Shown here: piece by piece, positions 1 to 8,460 of the stretch
How the letters are laid out: each line of letters begins with the position of its first letter
Position numbering within the stretch: position 1 is the first letter of the stretch
Assembly: GCA_964441705.1 (NCBI GenBank)
Contig: CAYTWF010000027.1
Span: 1-38,162 of the forward strand
Source of the DNA: Eshraghiella sp964441705
GTDB taxonomy: Bacteria > Bacillota > Clostridia > Lachnospirales > Lachnospiraceae
DNA: 38,162 bases
Direction: 5' to 3'
Notes under the pieces: generated by a model
What the model saw: only the letters and a program-made list of their open reading frames with translations
The model's database searches: none
Told to the model about the DNA's origin: nothing
Program-made: the position numbers and the translations under genes

Positions 1-779
1 AGCCTCCGAAGCAGCTTATACAGCCCCATTCCGATTATAGATATGTGAAGTCCCGAAATTGCCAGAATATGCCCTATCCCACACATGGTAAACATTTCTG
101 AAAGTGAGTCCTCCAGTTCCCCCTTATCGCCCAAAAGCATGGCAGTGTATACACCGGCAGTTGTACTGTCAGCGGAATCATACAGTGAACGTTTAAGTCC
201 TGCAGCCGCATTGGCTGCCAGGTAATACACCGGATTAGTATTGGCTTTTATAAGCGCTGTCTGGTCTGCATACATCATGTAGCGAAGCTTTAAGGTAAAA
301 TAATACCTTCTCATGTCAAATTCTCCGGGATTAACAGCTGTCCTGATAAGCTGTGCCTCTCCCCTTGCGCTTATTACGTCCCCCTTTTGATATTCTGTAT
401 CAGTATACACAATTGCATTCTCAGTAGAATAGCATTGGTCTTCTACTGAAGCAGTAATATTCTTCATATACAGCTTATACCCCGTGGAGGCTGTTTGAAC
501 CTTGCTTACTGTCCCGGTAATTGTACATTTAAGACTCTGAGCAGATATTCTGTCCAGAAAAGCAGACCTTGTATAGCCCTGCTGCATCAACAGAAAGCCA
601 GCCAGAAATATAGCCGGATATATTAGATAAATATACTGTATTTTGCCTGATTGGGCTTTGAACACATAAAAAACTGAAATTAAAACAAGAATTAATATTG
701 CAATAACATGGGGTACAGCCTCATAAGCAGCTATTCCTGCTGCCATAAAGGCTGCCCCACCTAATAATGGTCTTTTAAT
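1..779 (-). CDS. comEC: ComEC/Rec2 DNA-uptake channel, N-terminal part (cut by window start)
   Basis: The minus-strand frame stays open from about 779 to the window edge, giving about 259 residues. It shows two N-terminal hydrophobic segments, a soluble OB-like (DUF4131-type) region, and then the start of the competence domain with the typical stretch GIGHILAISGLHISIIGMG. ComEC forms the inner-membrane channel that takes up single-stranded DNA during transformation. The gene follows the GerMN lipoprotein with about 11 bp between stop and start. The start is unusual: the position matching the family N-terminus (xKRPLL) is an ATT codon at 779-777, 7 bases after the Shine-Dalgarno-like sequence AAGGGG. 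The first in-frame ATG (746-744) would begin inside the first membrane segment. Family identity is secure; the start is not. Most of the protein lies outside the window. Confidence 0.9.
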   Translation of the reverse strand, partial: MKRPLLGGAAFMAAGIAAYEAVPHVIAILILVLISVFYVFKAQSGKIQYIYLIYPAIFLAGFLLMQQGYTRSAFLDRISAQSLKCTITGTVSKVQTASTGYKLYMKNITASVEDQCYSTENAIVYTDTEYQKGDVISARGEAQLIRTAVNPGEFDMRRYYFTLKLRYMMYADQTALIKANTNPVYYLAANAAAGLKRSLYDSADSTTAGVYTAMLLGDKGELEDSLSEMFTMCGIGHILAISGLHISIIGMGLYKLLRR

Positions 780-790
780 AATATCACCCC

Positions 791-1729
791 TTAGTGGGAT
801 GAACTGTAGTAGCTGTCCTTTACCATATCCAGATTACGTTCATACAAATCAGATAAAGGATAAGTCTCTCTGAAGGTATAGTCTGAGCTTCCATTAACAA
901 GAATCTGCACCTTGTTAATTGTATTAAGCTCACAAAGCGAATTAACAATAGAATATAGTGTTACCTTTGACGATACATCCACTATACTGTCAAGGAATGA
1001 GGAATCCAGATTAACATAGCATACGCCTTCCTTGGTTGTAACATTAAGTACCTTAAGATTCTTAGGAACAGAACGCTTGCACTGGGATATATCAGGTCCA
1101 TTAATAAGCTGCTCAAGTATTACCTGCTCAATTGGTGTATTTTTGTTATATGCAAGCTCAAGTATCTCTCCAATAAGGTTCTCTCCCGTAGAATCCGAAT
1201 AATATACAGTGGCCTCTGTCCAGGTTACTGCCTCAAGAGAATCATCTGCATCATCTACAAAGGAGGAAGCATCCATTATTCCAACTGCCACTCCGGTATC
1301 TCCTGTAAGCGGCTGGTCATTAACATAGAACACCACATAATCTATATCAGGTATCTGCACCATAGTCTTAACCACTGCTGCCCTTAAAAGTATCTCTGTT
1401 ATGTCATCCATATCCACATAGTTCTCTGTAAAATTCATATACAAAGTGCGGTCACTAACTGACGCATCCAGCAGTGCTACCGACTTGGGAATAGTGTTAA
1501 GCATATTGGCATTATCCTTACCCTGCAGCTGCTCATACAGCTGTGAAATAAGCTCATCAGTATCCGTGCTTGTTGTATAAAAGCTTTCGCTTTCAAGCCC
1601 CGTACCCGTTCCATTAGAATAATATATAGTGTACTCACTGCCTGCTGCCTGAGTGCTTTTATTCTCCTCGCAGCCGGTTACAACAGCCATAAGTGCAACA
1701 ATTATAAGAAATGACATTAATCTTTTCAT
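791..1729 (-). CDS. GerMN-domain lipoprotein
   Basis: A 312-residue protein with a lipoprotein signal peptide (hydrophobic segment then VVTGC, lipidated Cys20), followed by two GerMN-type domains at roughly residues 50-145 and 165-290. The second has the classic pattern of an initial VYYSD strand, a QLINGP turn and a later YVNLDSSF strand. GerMN domains occur in spore germination proteins and in LpqB, the lipoprotein partner of the actinobacterial MtrB kinase. The gene overlaps the upstream histidine kinase by four bases (ATGA), so the two are likely translationally coupled. I infer that it is an outer-surface accessory protein that tunes the kinase, as LpqB or YycH/YycI do elsewhere. A germination role is possible but nothing nearby supports it. 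Confidence 0.8.
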   Translation of the reverse strand: MKRLMSFLIIVALMAVVTGCEENKSTQAAGSEYTIYYSNGTGTGLESESFYTTSTDTDELISQLYEQLQGKDNANMLNTIPKSVALLDASVSDRTLYMNFTENYVDMDDITEILLRAAVVKTMVQIPDIDYVVFYVNDQPLTGDTGVAVGIMDASSFVDDADDSLEAVTWTEATVYYSDSTGENLIGEILELAYNKNTPIEQVILEQLINGPDISQCKRSVPKNLKVLNVTTKEGVCYVNLDSSFLDSIVDVSSKVTLYSIVNSLCELNTINKVQILVNGSSDYTFRETYPLSDLYERNLDMVKDSYYSSSH

Positions 1730-3195
1730 TGCGCGTCACCTCCGGTTCTAACATAATTAAGAGGTATTCTCACTGTAAAGGTTGTTCCCTCATTTTCCTT
1801 ACTGTATAGCTTGATTGTTCCCTTATGCATCAGCACAACATTCTTGGTAATTGCAAGTCCAAGACCTGTTCCACCGGTCTCCCTGGACCTGGCCTTATCG
1901 ACTCTGTAGAATCTTTCAAATACCTGCTCTCTGCTCTCATTGGGAATACCAATACCAGAATCTGACACCTTTACATAGAAATACTTGTGATCTGCATTAA
2001 CTGATACCCTTACCCAGCCATCCTGTATATTATACTTAATTGCATTTTCAACAAGATTAGTTACGGCAAGTGTGAATTTAACCTCATCAATCTCAGCAAC
2101 AACCGGTCTGAAGCTCTCCAAAACAAGCTCCACATTCTTCTTAACTGCAATAGGTCTTAATCTTTTAAGAACAAGCTCTACCAGTTCATTTACATTAATA
2201 GTACTGATATTAAGCTCTGCCGCCGTCTGATCCATCTTAACAAGTGCAAGCAGGTCACTGATTATCTGATTCTCCCTGTCAATCTCACTTACAATATCCT
2301 GCATGAAATCCTGATATATCTCTACAGGTACATTCTCCTGAGTAAGCAGCGAATCCGCCAGAACCTTCATTGACGTCATTGGTGTTTTCAGCTCATGGGA
2401 CACATTGGATACAAATTCCTGTCTTGAATCATCCAGAACATTAATTCTGTCAAGCATAAGATTCACAGACCTTGATATACAGTCATATTCATACAGGGTT
2501 CTGCTCTCAACGTGATTACCCTTAACTCCTGCCGATATACTGACAATTGATTTATCCAGCTTCTTAATAGGCTTAATCAGCAGATTAGCCAGAATAACGC
2601 CAAATACAACAGCCAGAATTCCAAAGCCCGCTGTTACCGCCACCATTATCTCCTTGACATAAGCAAGTCTCTCATTAATTCCACTGTTGGAAATAACCAT
2701 ATTAATTACTCCAATAACCTTGGAGGTATCTGCATTATATATAGGCAGAGAAATCTCTGCAAAGCCTGTTTCCTTGGAATAATGGGAATTAGTGGTTCCT
2801 GCGTACGCCTTAAGTGCCGGCTCCGATATGAGGATTTTGCCCTCCTCAAGTACATATGTATCCTTAACTATCATAAAATCACTGTTAAGCACCATTATTC
2901 TTGAGGAATGCGCATAAGACAGCTGCTCCAGCTCTGCTGTAACCAGCTCTGAGGTCTGGTCCTCCAGATAATTGGTTGAAGCAATATCAGTTGCCAGCCG
3001 GTTACACTGTCCCTGAGCCTCCACAATTGTATCTGATACTGCCTTTGCCATAAAATTCACAAGTGTAACATGGTCCAGTACAATCATTGGCACCATACAG
3101 GACACAACAATTGAAAGTATGATTACAAGTCTCATACTTCTAAACCGCTTAAATATGTTAAAAAAATGTGTGTTTCTCTTTGCCATCAGCTGCAC
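1726..3195 (-). CDS. Membrane sensor histidine kinase (WalK/PhoR-like)
   Basis: A 489-residue kinase with membrane segments at about 22-40 and 184-206 flanking an extracytoplasmic sensor region of about 140 residues. A HAMP domain follows (about 205-257), then the dimerization box with phospho-acceptor His267 in VSHELKTP. The ATPase domain shows an N box (NLVENAIKYN), G1 (DSGIGIP), F box (FERFYRVDKA) and G2 (GTGLGLA). It is encoded three bases after the response regulator and overlaps the GerMN lipoprotein gene, so these form one operon. The annotated start is GTG at 3195 with AGGA six bases upstream. ATG at 3186, which removes three residues, is an equally reasonable start. The signal sensed is unknown. 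Confidence 0.93.
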   Translation of the reverse strand: MQLMAKRNTHFFNIFKRFRSMRLVIILSIVVSCMVPMIVLDHVTLVNFMAKAVSDTIVEAQGQCNRLATDIASTNYLEDQTSELVTAELEQLSYAHSSRIMVLNSDFMIVKDTYVLEEGKILISEPALKAYAGTTNSHYSKETGFAEISLPIYNADTSKVIGVINMVISNSGINERLAYVKEIMVAVTAGFGILAVVFGVILANLLIKPIKKLDKSIVSISAGVKGNHVESRTLYEYDCISRSVNLMLDRINVLDDSRQEFVSNVSHELKTPMTSMKVLADSLLTQENVPVEIYQDFMQDIVSEIDRENQIISDLLALVKMDQTAAELNISTINVNELVELVLKRLRPIAVKKNVELVLESFRPVVAEIDEVKFTLAVTNLVENAIKYNIQDGWVRVSVNADHKYFYVKVSDSGIGIPNESREQVFERFYRVDKARSRETGGTGLGLAITKNVVLMHKGTIKLYSKENEGTTFTVRIPLNYVRTGGDAQ

Positions 3196-3198
3196 CGG

Positions 3199-3885
3199 TT
3201 ATCCTAGATAATAATATCCAACGCCCCATTTGGTATGTACATACTTTGGTTCCGATGGATTCTCTTCGATTTTCTCTCTAAGTCTTCTAATATGAACATC
3301 TACGGTTCTTGCATCCCCCGGATATTCATATCCCCATATGATATTAAGCAGATTATCTCTTCCATATACCTTATTGGGATTAAGTACCAGAAGCTCAAGA
3401 ACATCAAACTCCTTAGCCGTCAGATTAATCTCCTTCCCATTAATGAAAAGTCTTCTTCCATCACGGTCCAGCTTCAAATCACCTGATTCAACAACCCTGT
3501 TATCTGACTCCTTCTTGCCTGTTCTGCCGTTTCTTCGCATTATTGCCTTCATTCGAGCCTTAACTTCCAGAATATTAAATGGCTTCGTAATGTAGTCATC
3601 TGCTCCATATTCTAGTCCCATAATCTTATCCATGTCATCGCCCTTGGCTGTAAGCATGATAATCGGCATATTGGAAAATTCTCTTATCTGCTGGCATACA
3701 TTTAATCCGTCAATCTTAGGAAGCATCAAATCCAGAAGCACAATATCATATTCTGTCTCCCTTGCATATGCAAGAGCCTCCTCTCCATCATATGCACAAT
3801 CAACCTGCATATCATCCTGTTCAAGACTGAACTTGATTCCTTTAACTATCATTTTCTCGTCATCGACTACAAGTACTTTGCTCAT
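3199..3885 (-). CDS. OmpR/PhoB-family response regulator
   Basis: A 228-residue two-domain regulator. The receiver has the acidic pair in VLVVDDEK, the phosphorylation site Asp52 in LLDLMLP and the conserved Lys of YITKPF. The C-terminal winged-helix DNA-binding domain (about 128-228) ends in a typical VHTKWGVGYYY. It is the cognate partner of the adjacent kinase. I chose ATG 3885 rather than the in-frame GTG at 3888 because GAGG lies seven bases before the ATG. The ribosome binding site overlaps the comEA stop codon (TGAGG), tying the regulator closely to comEA. Its targets cannot be read from the sequence; control of its own com operon is the obvious hypothesis. Confidence 0.95.
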   Translation of the reverse strand: MSKVLVVDDEKMIVKGIKFSLEQDDMQVDCAYDGEEALAYARETEYDIVLLDLMLPKIDGLNVCQQIREFSNMPIIMLTAKGDDMDKIMGLEYGADDYITKPFNILEVKARMKAIMRRNGRTGKKESDNRVVESGDLKLDRDGRRLFINGKEINLTAKEFDVLELLVLNPNKVYGRDNLLNIIWGYEYPGDARTVDVHIRRLREKIEENPSEPKYVHTKWGVGYYYLG

Positions 3886-3894
3886 CACTTTACC

Positions 3895-4491
3895 TCAGTT
3901 CACCCTAATTAAATCTTTGATTTTGTTATAAGAAGCTTCTTTGATACCGGTTACATTCATAATATCCGATACGTCCTTAAAAGCTCCATGCTCTTCTCTA
4001 TAGGCTATTATAGTCTTAGCCCTGCTCTCTCCAATCCCAGGCAGTGTTGTAAGCTGGGATATATCCGCTGTATTAATATTAACTCTTGTATCAGAGCCGT
4101 CCTCTGCTGCCACGCCCTGACCTTCCTCTATAAACGGAACATATATCTGCTGACCATCAGCTACGGTCTCTGCCTGATTAACAGCTCTCATATCTCCGTC
4201 GTCTGTAATTCCGCCTGCCAGCTGTATAGCATCATATACTCTGGCACCCTTATCAAGGTAAAATACACCGGGCTTAGCAACACAGCCACACACATATACA
4301 CACACTCTGTATACATCAGCTCCGGTATAGTCCACTGTTATATCAGTGTCATAATTCGTCTCTTCTGTTGCACTCTCATCCGGATAATTCATTGACGCCG
4401 AATTACCACCTGTAGTGCACGCATAAAATACACCGGCCGTCACCACACACATTCCGGCCGCTGCTCCTGCTAATATTTTTCTTATACGCAT
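3895..4491 (-). CDS. comEA: ComEA-type competence DNA-binding protein
   Basis: A 198-residue protein with one N-terminal membrane anchor (about 7-24), an acidic linker, an SLBB domain (about 60-120) and a C-terminal double helix-hairpin-helix domain (about 137-198) containing VNINTADISQLTTLPGIG and the later VTGIKEASYNKI. ComEA binds double-stranded DNA at the cell surface and hands it to ComEC. Its start is well supported by GAGGAGATAAT just before ATG 4491. A comEB gene is not present, and a two-component system separates it from comEC. A good sigma-A-like promoter lies about 45 bases upstream, so this is probably the first gene of its operon. Confidence 0.93.
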   Translation of the reverse strand: MRIRKILAGAAAGMCVVTAGVFYACTTGGNSASMNYPDESATEETNYDTDITVDYTGADVYRVCVYVCGCVAKPGVFYLDKGARVYDAIQLAGGITDDGDMRAVNQAETVADGQQIYVPFIEEGQGVAAEDGSDTRVNINTADISQLTTLPGIGESRAKTIIAYREEHGAFKDVSDIMNVTGIKEASYNKIKDLIRVN

Positions 4492-4535
4492 ATTATCTCC
4501 TCATGATACACATAAGGTCCCCTGCGCATAATTTC

Positions 4536-4564
4536 ATTTTAACCAATCGCTGATATAATTACAA
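4536..4564 (-). promoter_or_regulatory. Predicted sigma-A promoter of the comEA operon
   Basis: On the minus strand a TTGTAA -35 element (4564-4559) and a TAAAAT -10 element (4541-4536) are separated by 17 bases. They sit about 45 bases before the comEA start and after the stop of the DMT transporter gene. No terminator-like hairpin was seen between the two genes, so some read-through is possible. Confidence 0.55.
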
Positions 4565-4572
4565 CAGTTTTA

Positions 4573-5025
4573 TTATTTTGCTCCGTTATTTTGTCCGGAC
4601 ATGCAAAAAATCACAATTCCCACAATGCTTATTACTGCGCCAATTACCTTGCCCCAGGAAAAAGAAGCCTTCTCCGAGCCAAAAAGCCCCAAAAGTTCAA
4701 TTACATACGCTGTAATTATCTGCATTACAACAATAAGCATTACTGATTTGGCAGGTCCTAAAAGTGACATGCTTTTAATAACAGTAATAGTAATAAATGA
4801 ACCTATAACGCCTCCTGCCAGCATATATTTAGGACTTACTGACCACAGTGCCGACACGCTTTCCCTTCCGGTTACCAGCCACGCTATGACACATATTACA
4901 AAGGCACTGAGCTGAACAAAGCCTGCTGCCACCCATATACTCGTCTGTCTGGTTACACCTGTATTCATTACACCCTGCACACTCATAAGCAGTCCTGAAA
5001 GCAAAGCTATAATATATCCCCACAT
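4573..5025 (-). CDS. DMT superfamily transporter, YdcZ/DUF606 type
   Basis: A 150-residue, almost entirely hydrophobic protein with about five membrane segments. It matches the single-module YdcZ (DUF606) branch of the drug/metabolite transporters, with the early GVMNTG motif and a central conserved Lys in TVIKSMSLLGPAKS. Such half-size proteins usually work as dimers; the substrate is unknown. The start is ATG 5025, eight bases after AGGAGG; the upstream in-frame GTG is not needed. The gene has its own candidate promoter carrying a perfect 10-bp inverted repeat, suggesting repressor control. It probably is not functionally linked to the com operon downstream. Confidence 0.8.
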   Translation of the reverse strand: MWGYIIALLSGLLMSVQGVMNTGVTRQTSIWVAAGFVQLSAFVICVIAWLVTGRESVSALWSVSPKYMLAGGVIGSFITITVIKSMSLLGPAKSVMLIVVMQIITAYVIELLGLFGSEKASFSWGKVIGAVISIVGIVIFCMSGQNNGAK

Positions 5026-5037
5026 AAAAAACACCTC

Positions 5038-5078
5038 CTGAAACAGTCTATTATAGTCTGAACTGTTTCAGAAGGTAA
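5038..5078 (-). promoter_or_regulatory. Candidate promoter with perfect inverted-repeat operator before the DMT gene
   Basis: The arms CTGAAACAGT (5038-5047) and ACTGTTTCAG (5062-5071) are perfect 10-bp inverted repeats with a 14-base spacer. On the minus strand the spacer contains TATAAT (5055-5050), with a weak TTACCT -35 (5078-5073) exactly 17 bases upstream. The repeat therefore centres on the -10 element, as expected of a repressor operator. One arm also touches the AGGAGG of the gene. Alternatively, in RNA, it is a hairpin ending the upstream lipoprotein transcript, although the T-rich run after it is interrupted by GGAGGTG. Confidence 0.5.
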
Positions 5079-5092
5079 TATTCAAAAAATTA

Positions 5093-6334
5093 CTATTTCA
5101 GCTGCTTGGTCATATACTCATCAACATTGGCAAGCTCTGTTGCAATATCATTGCCTGCAGCGATATTATGAAGTGCAATCTCTATAAGCGGATATACCTG
5201 TTCGCCATACTGCAGCTTATTCTTGGCTGTGGATTTTTCATAGGACTTATATATATCCTGTAATCTGGCTTCATCATATGCAATCCCACTCTTGGTTGAC
5301 AGCGTGCCTGTGTAATCATACCAGGCAACTGCCTTGGCATATGAGGCAAACCATGCAAATTCCGCAGCAAGCTTCTGATTAGCCGAATACGGATTAACTG
5401 CAAGTGCTGTTGTTATTGATAACGGGGAGGTCTTATTCTCATCATCATAATCAGGAAGCGCTGTTATCCCATAATTAACTGTGGCATCTGATAATCTGTC
5501 CAGTGAATCTGTTGACATTACCGTAAAAATTATTTTGCCTGCCAGAAAGCTGTCAATACAGGAATCATAAGCTGTATTACTGTTCAGACTGAAATAATCA
5601 ATAAGCTCACTGTATTTGCCTGCACAGGCAACAGCCTTATCGTTATCTATGGAAAAATCCTCAGGGTCATTACCATACTTTCCCCCAATATTAATTCCGG
5701 CACCTATAAAGCCATAATTAAGAAAAAGGTCAGTAATATTGCAGCTGAAAATATTCTCAATCGAGGCATTCTCATCTGTTGATAAATCCAGTGCGTCAGA
5801 ATAGGTCTTAATAGCTGCAAATGAAGATATGTCAGCATCTCCAACAATGTCCTTATTATATATCAGAAAGCTTGTTGAATATCCAAGGGGATATGCCACA
5901 AGCGTCTGATTATAGCTGCAGGCATTAATTGCCGTATCCGCATACTCATTAGACGTATATTTATCTACATAGGCATTCTTAGCTGCAAGTCCGGCCAGAT
6001 ACGCTGTTCCCACACTGCTGTTGGTGAGCATGTATACATCCGATATATTATCTCCTGATATTGAATCGTCGCTTATTGTCTGGATATAATTCTCACTGCT
6101 GACAAGCTGCAGATTAACTGTTGTATCCTTATTATTCTTCTCAAATTCTGTCTTGCAGTATTCAAAAAAAGACGTATAGGTATCATCAGAATATCTCACA
6201 TTAATTGTGCTGGCAGCATCAGCCGTCTCCGTCTCGTCTGCCGGCAATGTTATATTCTCCTTATATTCGATGTGGCATCCACATAATGTTAATCCAAGAG
6301 CACCTGCCAGAACAGCTGCACATATTTTTCTCAT
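5093..6334 (-). CDS. Extracellular solute-binding lipoprotein (ABC family 1 type), orphan
   Basis: A 413-residue protein with a lipoprotein signal peptide (MRKICAAVLAGALGLTLCGC, lipidated Cys20), followed by the two-lobed fold typical of family 1 (carbohydrate-type) ABC substrate-binding proteins, including the aromatic- and Gly-rich segment near VAYPLGYSTSFLIYN. I start it at ATG 6334 because GGAGATAATT precedes it; an in-frame TTG at 6358 adds eight residues that do not look like a signal peptide. No permease or ATPase gene is adjacent. It lies 46 bases downstream of argD without a convincing terminator, so it may be transcribed with the arginine genes. The ligand is unknown, and the family does not particularly suggest an amino acid. 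Confidence 0.8.
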   Translation of the reverse strand: MRKICAAVLAGALGLTLCGCHIEYKENITLPADETETADAASTINVRYSDDTYTSFFEYCKTEFEKNNKDTTVNLQLVSSENYIQTISDDSISGDNISDVYMLTNSSVGTAYLAGLAAKNAYVDKYTSNEYADTAINACSYNQTLVAYPLGYSTSFLIYNKDIVGDADISSFAAIKTYSDALDLSTDENASIENIFSCNITDLFLNYGFIGAGINIGGKYGNDPEDFSIDNDKAVACAGKYSELIDYFSLNSNTAYDSCIDSFLAGKIIFTVMSTDSLDRLSDATVNYGITALPDYDDENKTSPLSITTALAVNPYSANQKLAAEFAWFASYAKAVAWYDYTGTLSTKSGIAYDEARLQDIYKSYEKSTAKNKLQYGEQVYPLIEIALHNIAAGNDIATELANVDEYMTKQLK

Positions 6335-6380
6335 AATTATCTCCAATCTGCTCTGCAATGGCAGACCGGGAGGTTAACCA

Positions 6381-7562
6381 TTACAGACTCTTTGTTAATA
6401 TTGTAATCATCTCATCCACGTCTTCCCTGGTAATAACAAGCGGAGGAATGAACCTGATAACATTGACACCTGCTGCGTATGTGATACAGCCATTATCAAG
6501 CATCCTGTTAATTATATCCTTAACTGGGGCATTAAATTCAAGTCCCTGAATAAGTCCATAGCCCCTATGGTCCACAACCTGTGAATGAGCTGCCTTAAAT
6601 TTTTCAAGCTCATCATATAAGTATGCACCAACTGACACTACATTTTCAAGTATTTTATTTTGTTCAAAAAGCTTAAAGACAGTATCTGCTGCCGAACATG
6701 CCAATGGATTGCCTCCATATGTGGTTCCATGGTCACCTGCAACAAGCACATCTGCCACCTTCTCTGATGCCACAAACGCACCAATTGGTACGCCACAGCC
6801 AAGAGCCTTTGCACAGGTAAGAACATCTGGCTTGACTCCAAAGCGCTGATATGCAAACATGTTACCGCTTCTTCCCATTCCACACTGAATCTCATCAAGA
6901 ATCATTACAATGTCCCTGTCGTTACAGATGTCCCTTATTCCCTTGATAAACTCCTCAGCTGCAGGATATATTCCACCCTCGCCCTGAATTGTCTCCATAA
7001 TTATGGCACAGGTATTTTCAGTCAAAAGTGCCTTAACACTTTCAAGGTCATTATAACGTGCAAATTTTACGTTAGGCATTAATGGCTCAAAGGCTTCACG
7101 GTAATGAGCATTACCTGTTACAGACAGTGAACCAATTGTTCTTCCATGAAAGGAATGCTCCATGGCTATTATTTCCTGAACATGATTACCCTTATTGGAG
7201 GCATATTTTTTGGCAATTTTAAGCGCACCCTCTATTGCCTCTGCACCACTGTTGGTAAAAAACACCTTGCTAAGACCGGATGCCTTTACAAGAGCCGCAC
7301 TTGCATTGGCTGCTGCTTCATTATAAAAATAATTGGAGGTATGCACCAGCTTATCAACCTGTGCTTTTACTGCCTCATTATACTGTGTATTACCATAGCC
7401 CAGTGCAAATACACCAATACCCGAACCAAAATCCAGATATTTTTTGCCCTCAACATCATAGAGATTAACTCCCTCTCCGCGTTCAAGAGCCACCTGATAT
7501 CTGTTATAGGTATGAATTACATTTTCCTCAACCTTATTAATTATTGTGTTTGTCTTTGTCAT
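6381..7562 (-). CDS. argD: Acetylornithine aminotransferase
   Basis: A 393-residue class-III PLP aminotransferase that makes N-acetylornithine from N-acetylglutamate semialdehyde. Visible features are the phosphate-binding NSGAEAIEGALK segment, MEHSFHGRT, the cofactor Asp223 in MILDEIQ, and the Schiff-base Lys252 in CAKALGCGVPIGA. It is full length for ArgD. It overlaps the 3' end of argB by 26 bases, indicating translational coupling. ArgD enzymes often also act on succinyl-diaminopimelate, so a lysine role cannot be excluded, but the argJ-argB-argD order supports arginine synthesis. It is the last clear arginine gene of the leftward operon. Confidence 0.95.
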   Translation of the reverse strand: MTKTNTIINKVEENVIHTYNRYQVALERGEGVNLYDVEGKKYLDFGSGIGVFALGYGNTQYNEAVKAQVDKLVHTSNYFYNEAAANASAALVKASGLSKVFFTNSGAEAIEGALKIAKKYASNKGNHVQEIIAMEHSFHGRTIGSLSVTGNAHYREAFEPLMPNVKFARYNDLESVKALLTENTCAIIMETIQGEGGIYPAAEEFIKGIRDICNDRDIVMILDEIQCGMGRSGNMFAYQRFGVKPDVLTCAKALGCGVPIGAFVASEKVADVLVAGDHGTTYGGNPLACSAADTVFKLFEQNKILENVVSVGAYLYDELEKFKAAHSQVVDHRGYGLIQGLEFNAPVKDIINRMLDNGCITYAAGVNVIRFIPPLVITREDVDEMITILTKSL

Positions 7563-8445
7563 AGAATCTCTCAGCTCCTTTATTCAGAATTGCGGTTCCA
7601 ATACCCTTATTGGTAAATATCTCAAGTAAAAGACAATGTGGAATTCTTCCATCAAGAATATGTACTCTTGAAACACCGTTCTGTATTGCATCTATACAGT
7701 TATTAAGCTTTGGAAGCATTCCGCCGCCAACATAACCGTCTCCAATCAGCTCTGCAGCCTCCTCCAAGTCAAGCTCAGAGATAAGCGTATCCGGGTCATC
7801 CTTATCCTTATACACACCTTCAATATCTGTAAGGAAAGCAAGCTTTTCTGCATCCACGGCCTTGGCAATTGCGCAGGCAGCATCATCTGCATTAATATTG
7901 TAGGTATTATATTCATCATCAACTCCAACCGGACATATAACAGGTAAAAAATCATTCTCAAGCAGTGTATTAAGAAGTGACGGGTCAACCGACTTAACCT
8001 CTCCTACATAGCCAATGTCCTGACCGCCTGAAAGCTTTTTGGTAACCTTAAGCATTGCGCCATCCTTGCCGCTTATACCTGCTGCCTTAACACCCAGCTC
8101 CTCAATCATTGATACAAGGCTTTTATTAACCTTGTTAAGAACCATTTCAGCAATTTCCATAGTCGGCTCATCAGTTACACGGAGTCCATTGATAAAATTG
8201 GTCTCCATTCCAACCTTATCCACCCACTTGCTTATCTCCTTGCCACCGCCATGGACAATTATAGGCTTAAAGCCAACAAGCTTTAAAAGGACAACATCCT
8301 CAATAACCTTTTTTTTCAGCTCTTCATCCAGCATTGCGCTTCCGCCGTATTTAACAACAATTACTTTTCTGTTGAATTTCTGAATGTAAGGAAGTGCCTC
8401 AATAAGCACCTCTGCCTTATTCATTTCACTGTCTAAATTAATCAT
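7537..8445 (-). CDS. argB: Acetylglutamate kinase
   Basis: A 302-residue amino-acid kinase that phosphorylates N-acetylglutamate. It shows the N-terminal phosphate-binding KYGGSAM (Lys32), the substrate-loop IVHGGGKEI, and downstream NINADDAA and FLTDIEGVY segments typical of ArgB. The start ATG 8445 has a purine-rich GAGGGAGAGAC before it. The N-terminal extension of about 25 residues before the KYGG motif is typical of the hexameric, arginine-inhibited ArgB class, so feedback inhibition is likely, though this is inferred. It sits 15 bases after argJ and overlaps argD. Confidence 0.96.
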   Translation of the reverse strand: MINLDSEMNKAEVLIEALPYIQKFNRKVIVVKYGGSAMLDEELKKKVIEDVVLLKLVGFKPIIVHGGGKEISKWVDKVGMETNFINGLRVTDEPTMEIAEMVLNKVNKSLVSMIEELGVKAAGISGKDGAMLKVTKKLSGGQDIGYVGEVKSVDPSLLNTLLENDFLPVICPVGVDDEYNTYNINADDAACAIAKAVDAEKLAFLTDIEGVYKDKDDPDTLISELDLEEAAELIGDGYVGGGMLPKLNNCIDAIQNGVSRVHILDGRIPHCLLLEIFTNKGIGTAILNKGAERFYDKDKHNN

Positions 8446-8460
8446 GTGTCTCTCCCTCTC

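Noticed and set aside
6335..6380. Terminator between argD and the solute-binding lipoprotein
   Set aside because: The only hairpin is TCTGC/GCAGA with a four-base loop and no T-run; the GGTTAACC palindrome alone is not convincing either.
7146..7616. Plus-strand frame of about 156 codons over argD/argB
   Set aside because: Antisense shadow of two certain genes, low-complexity composition and no plausible start.
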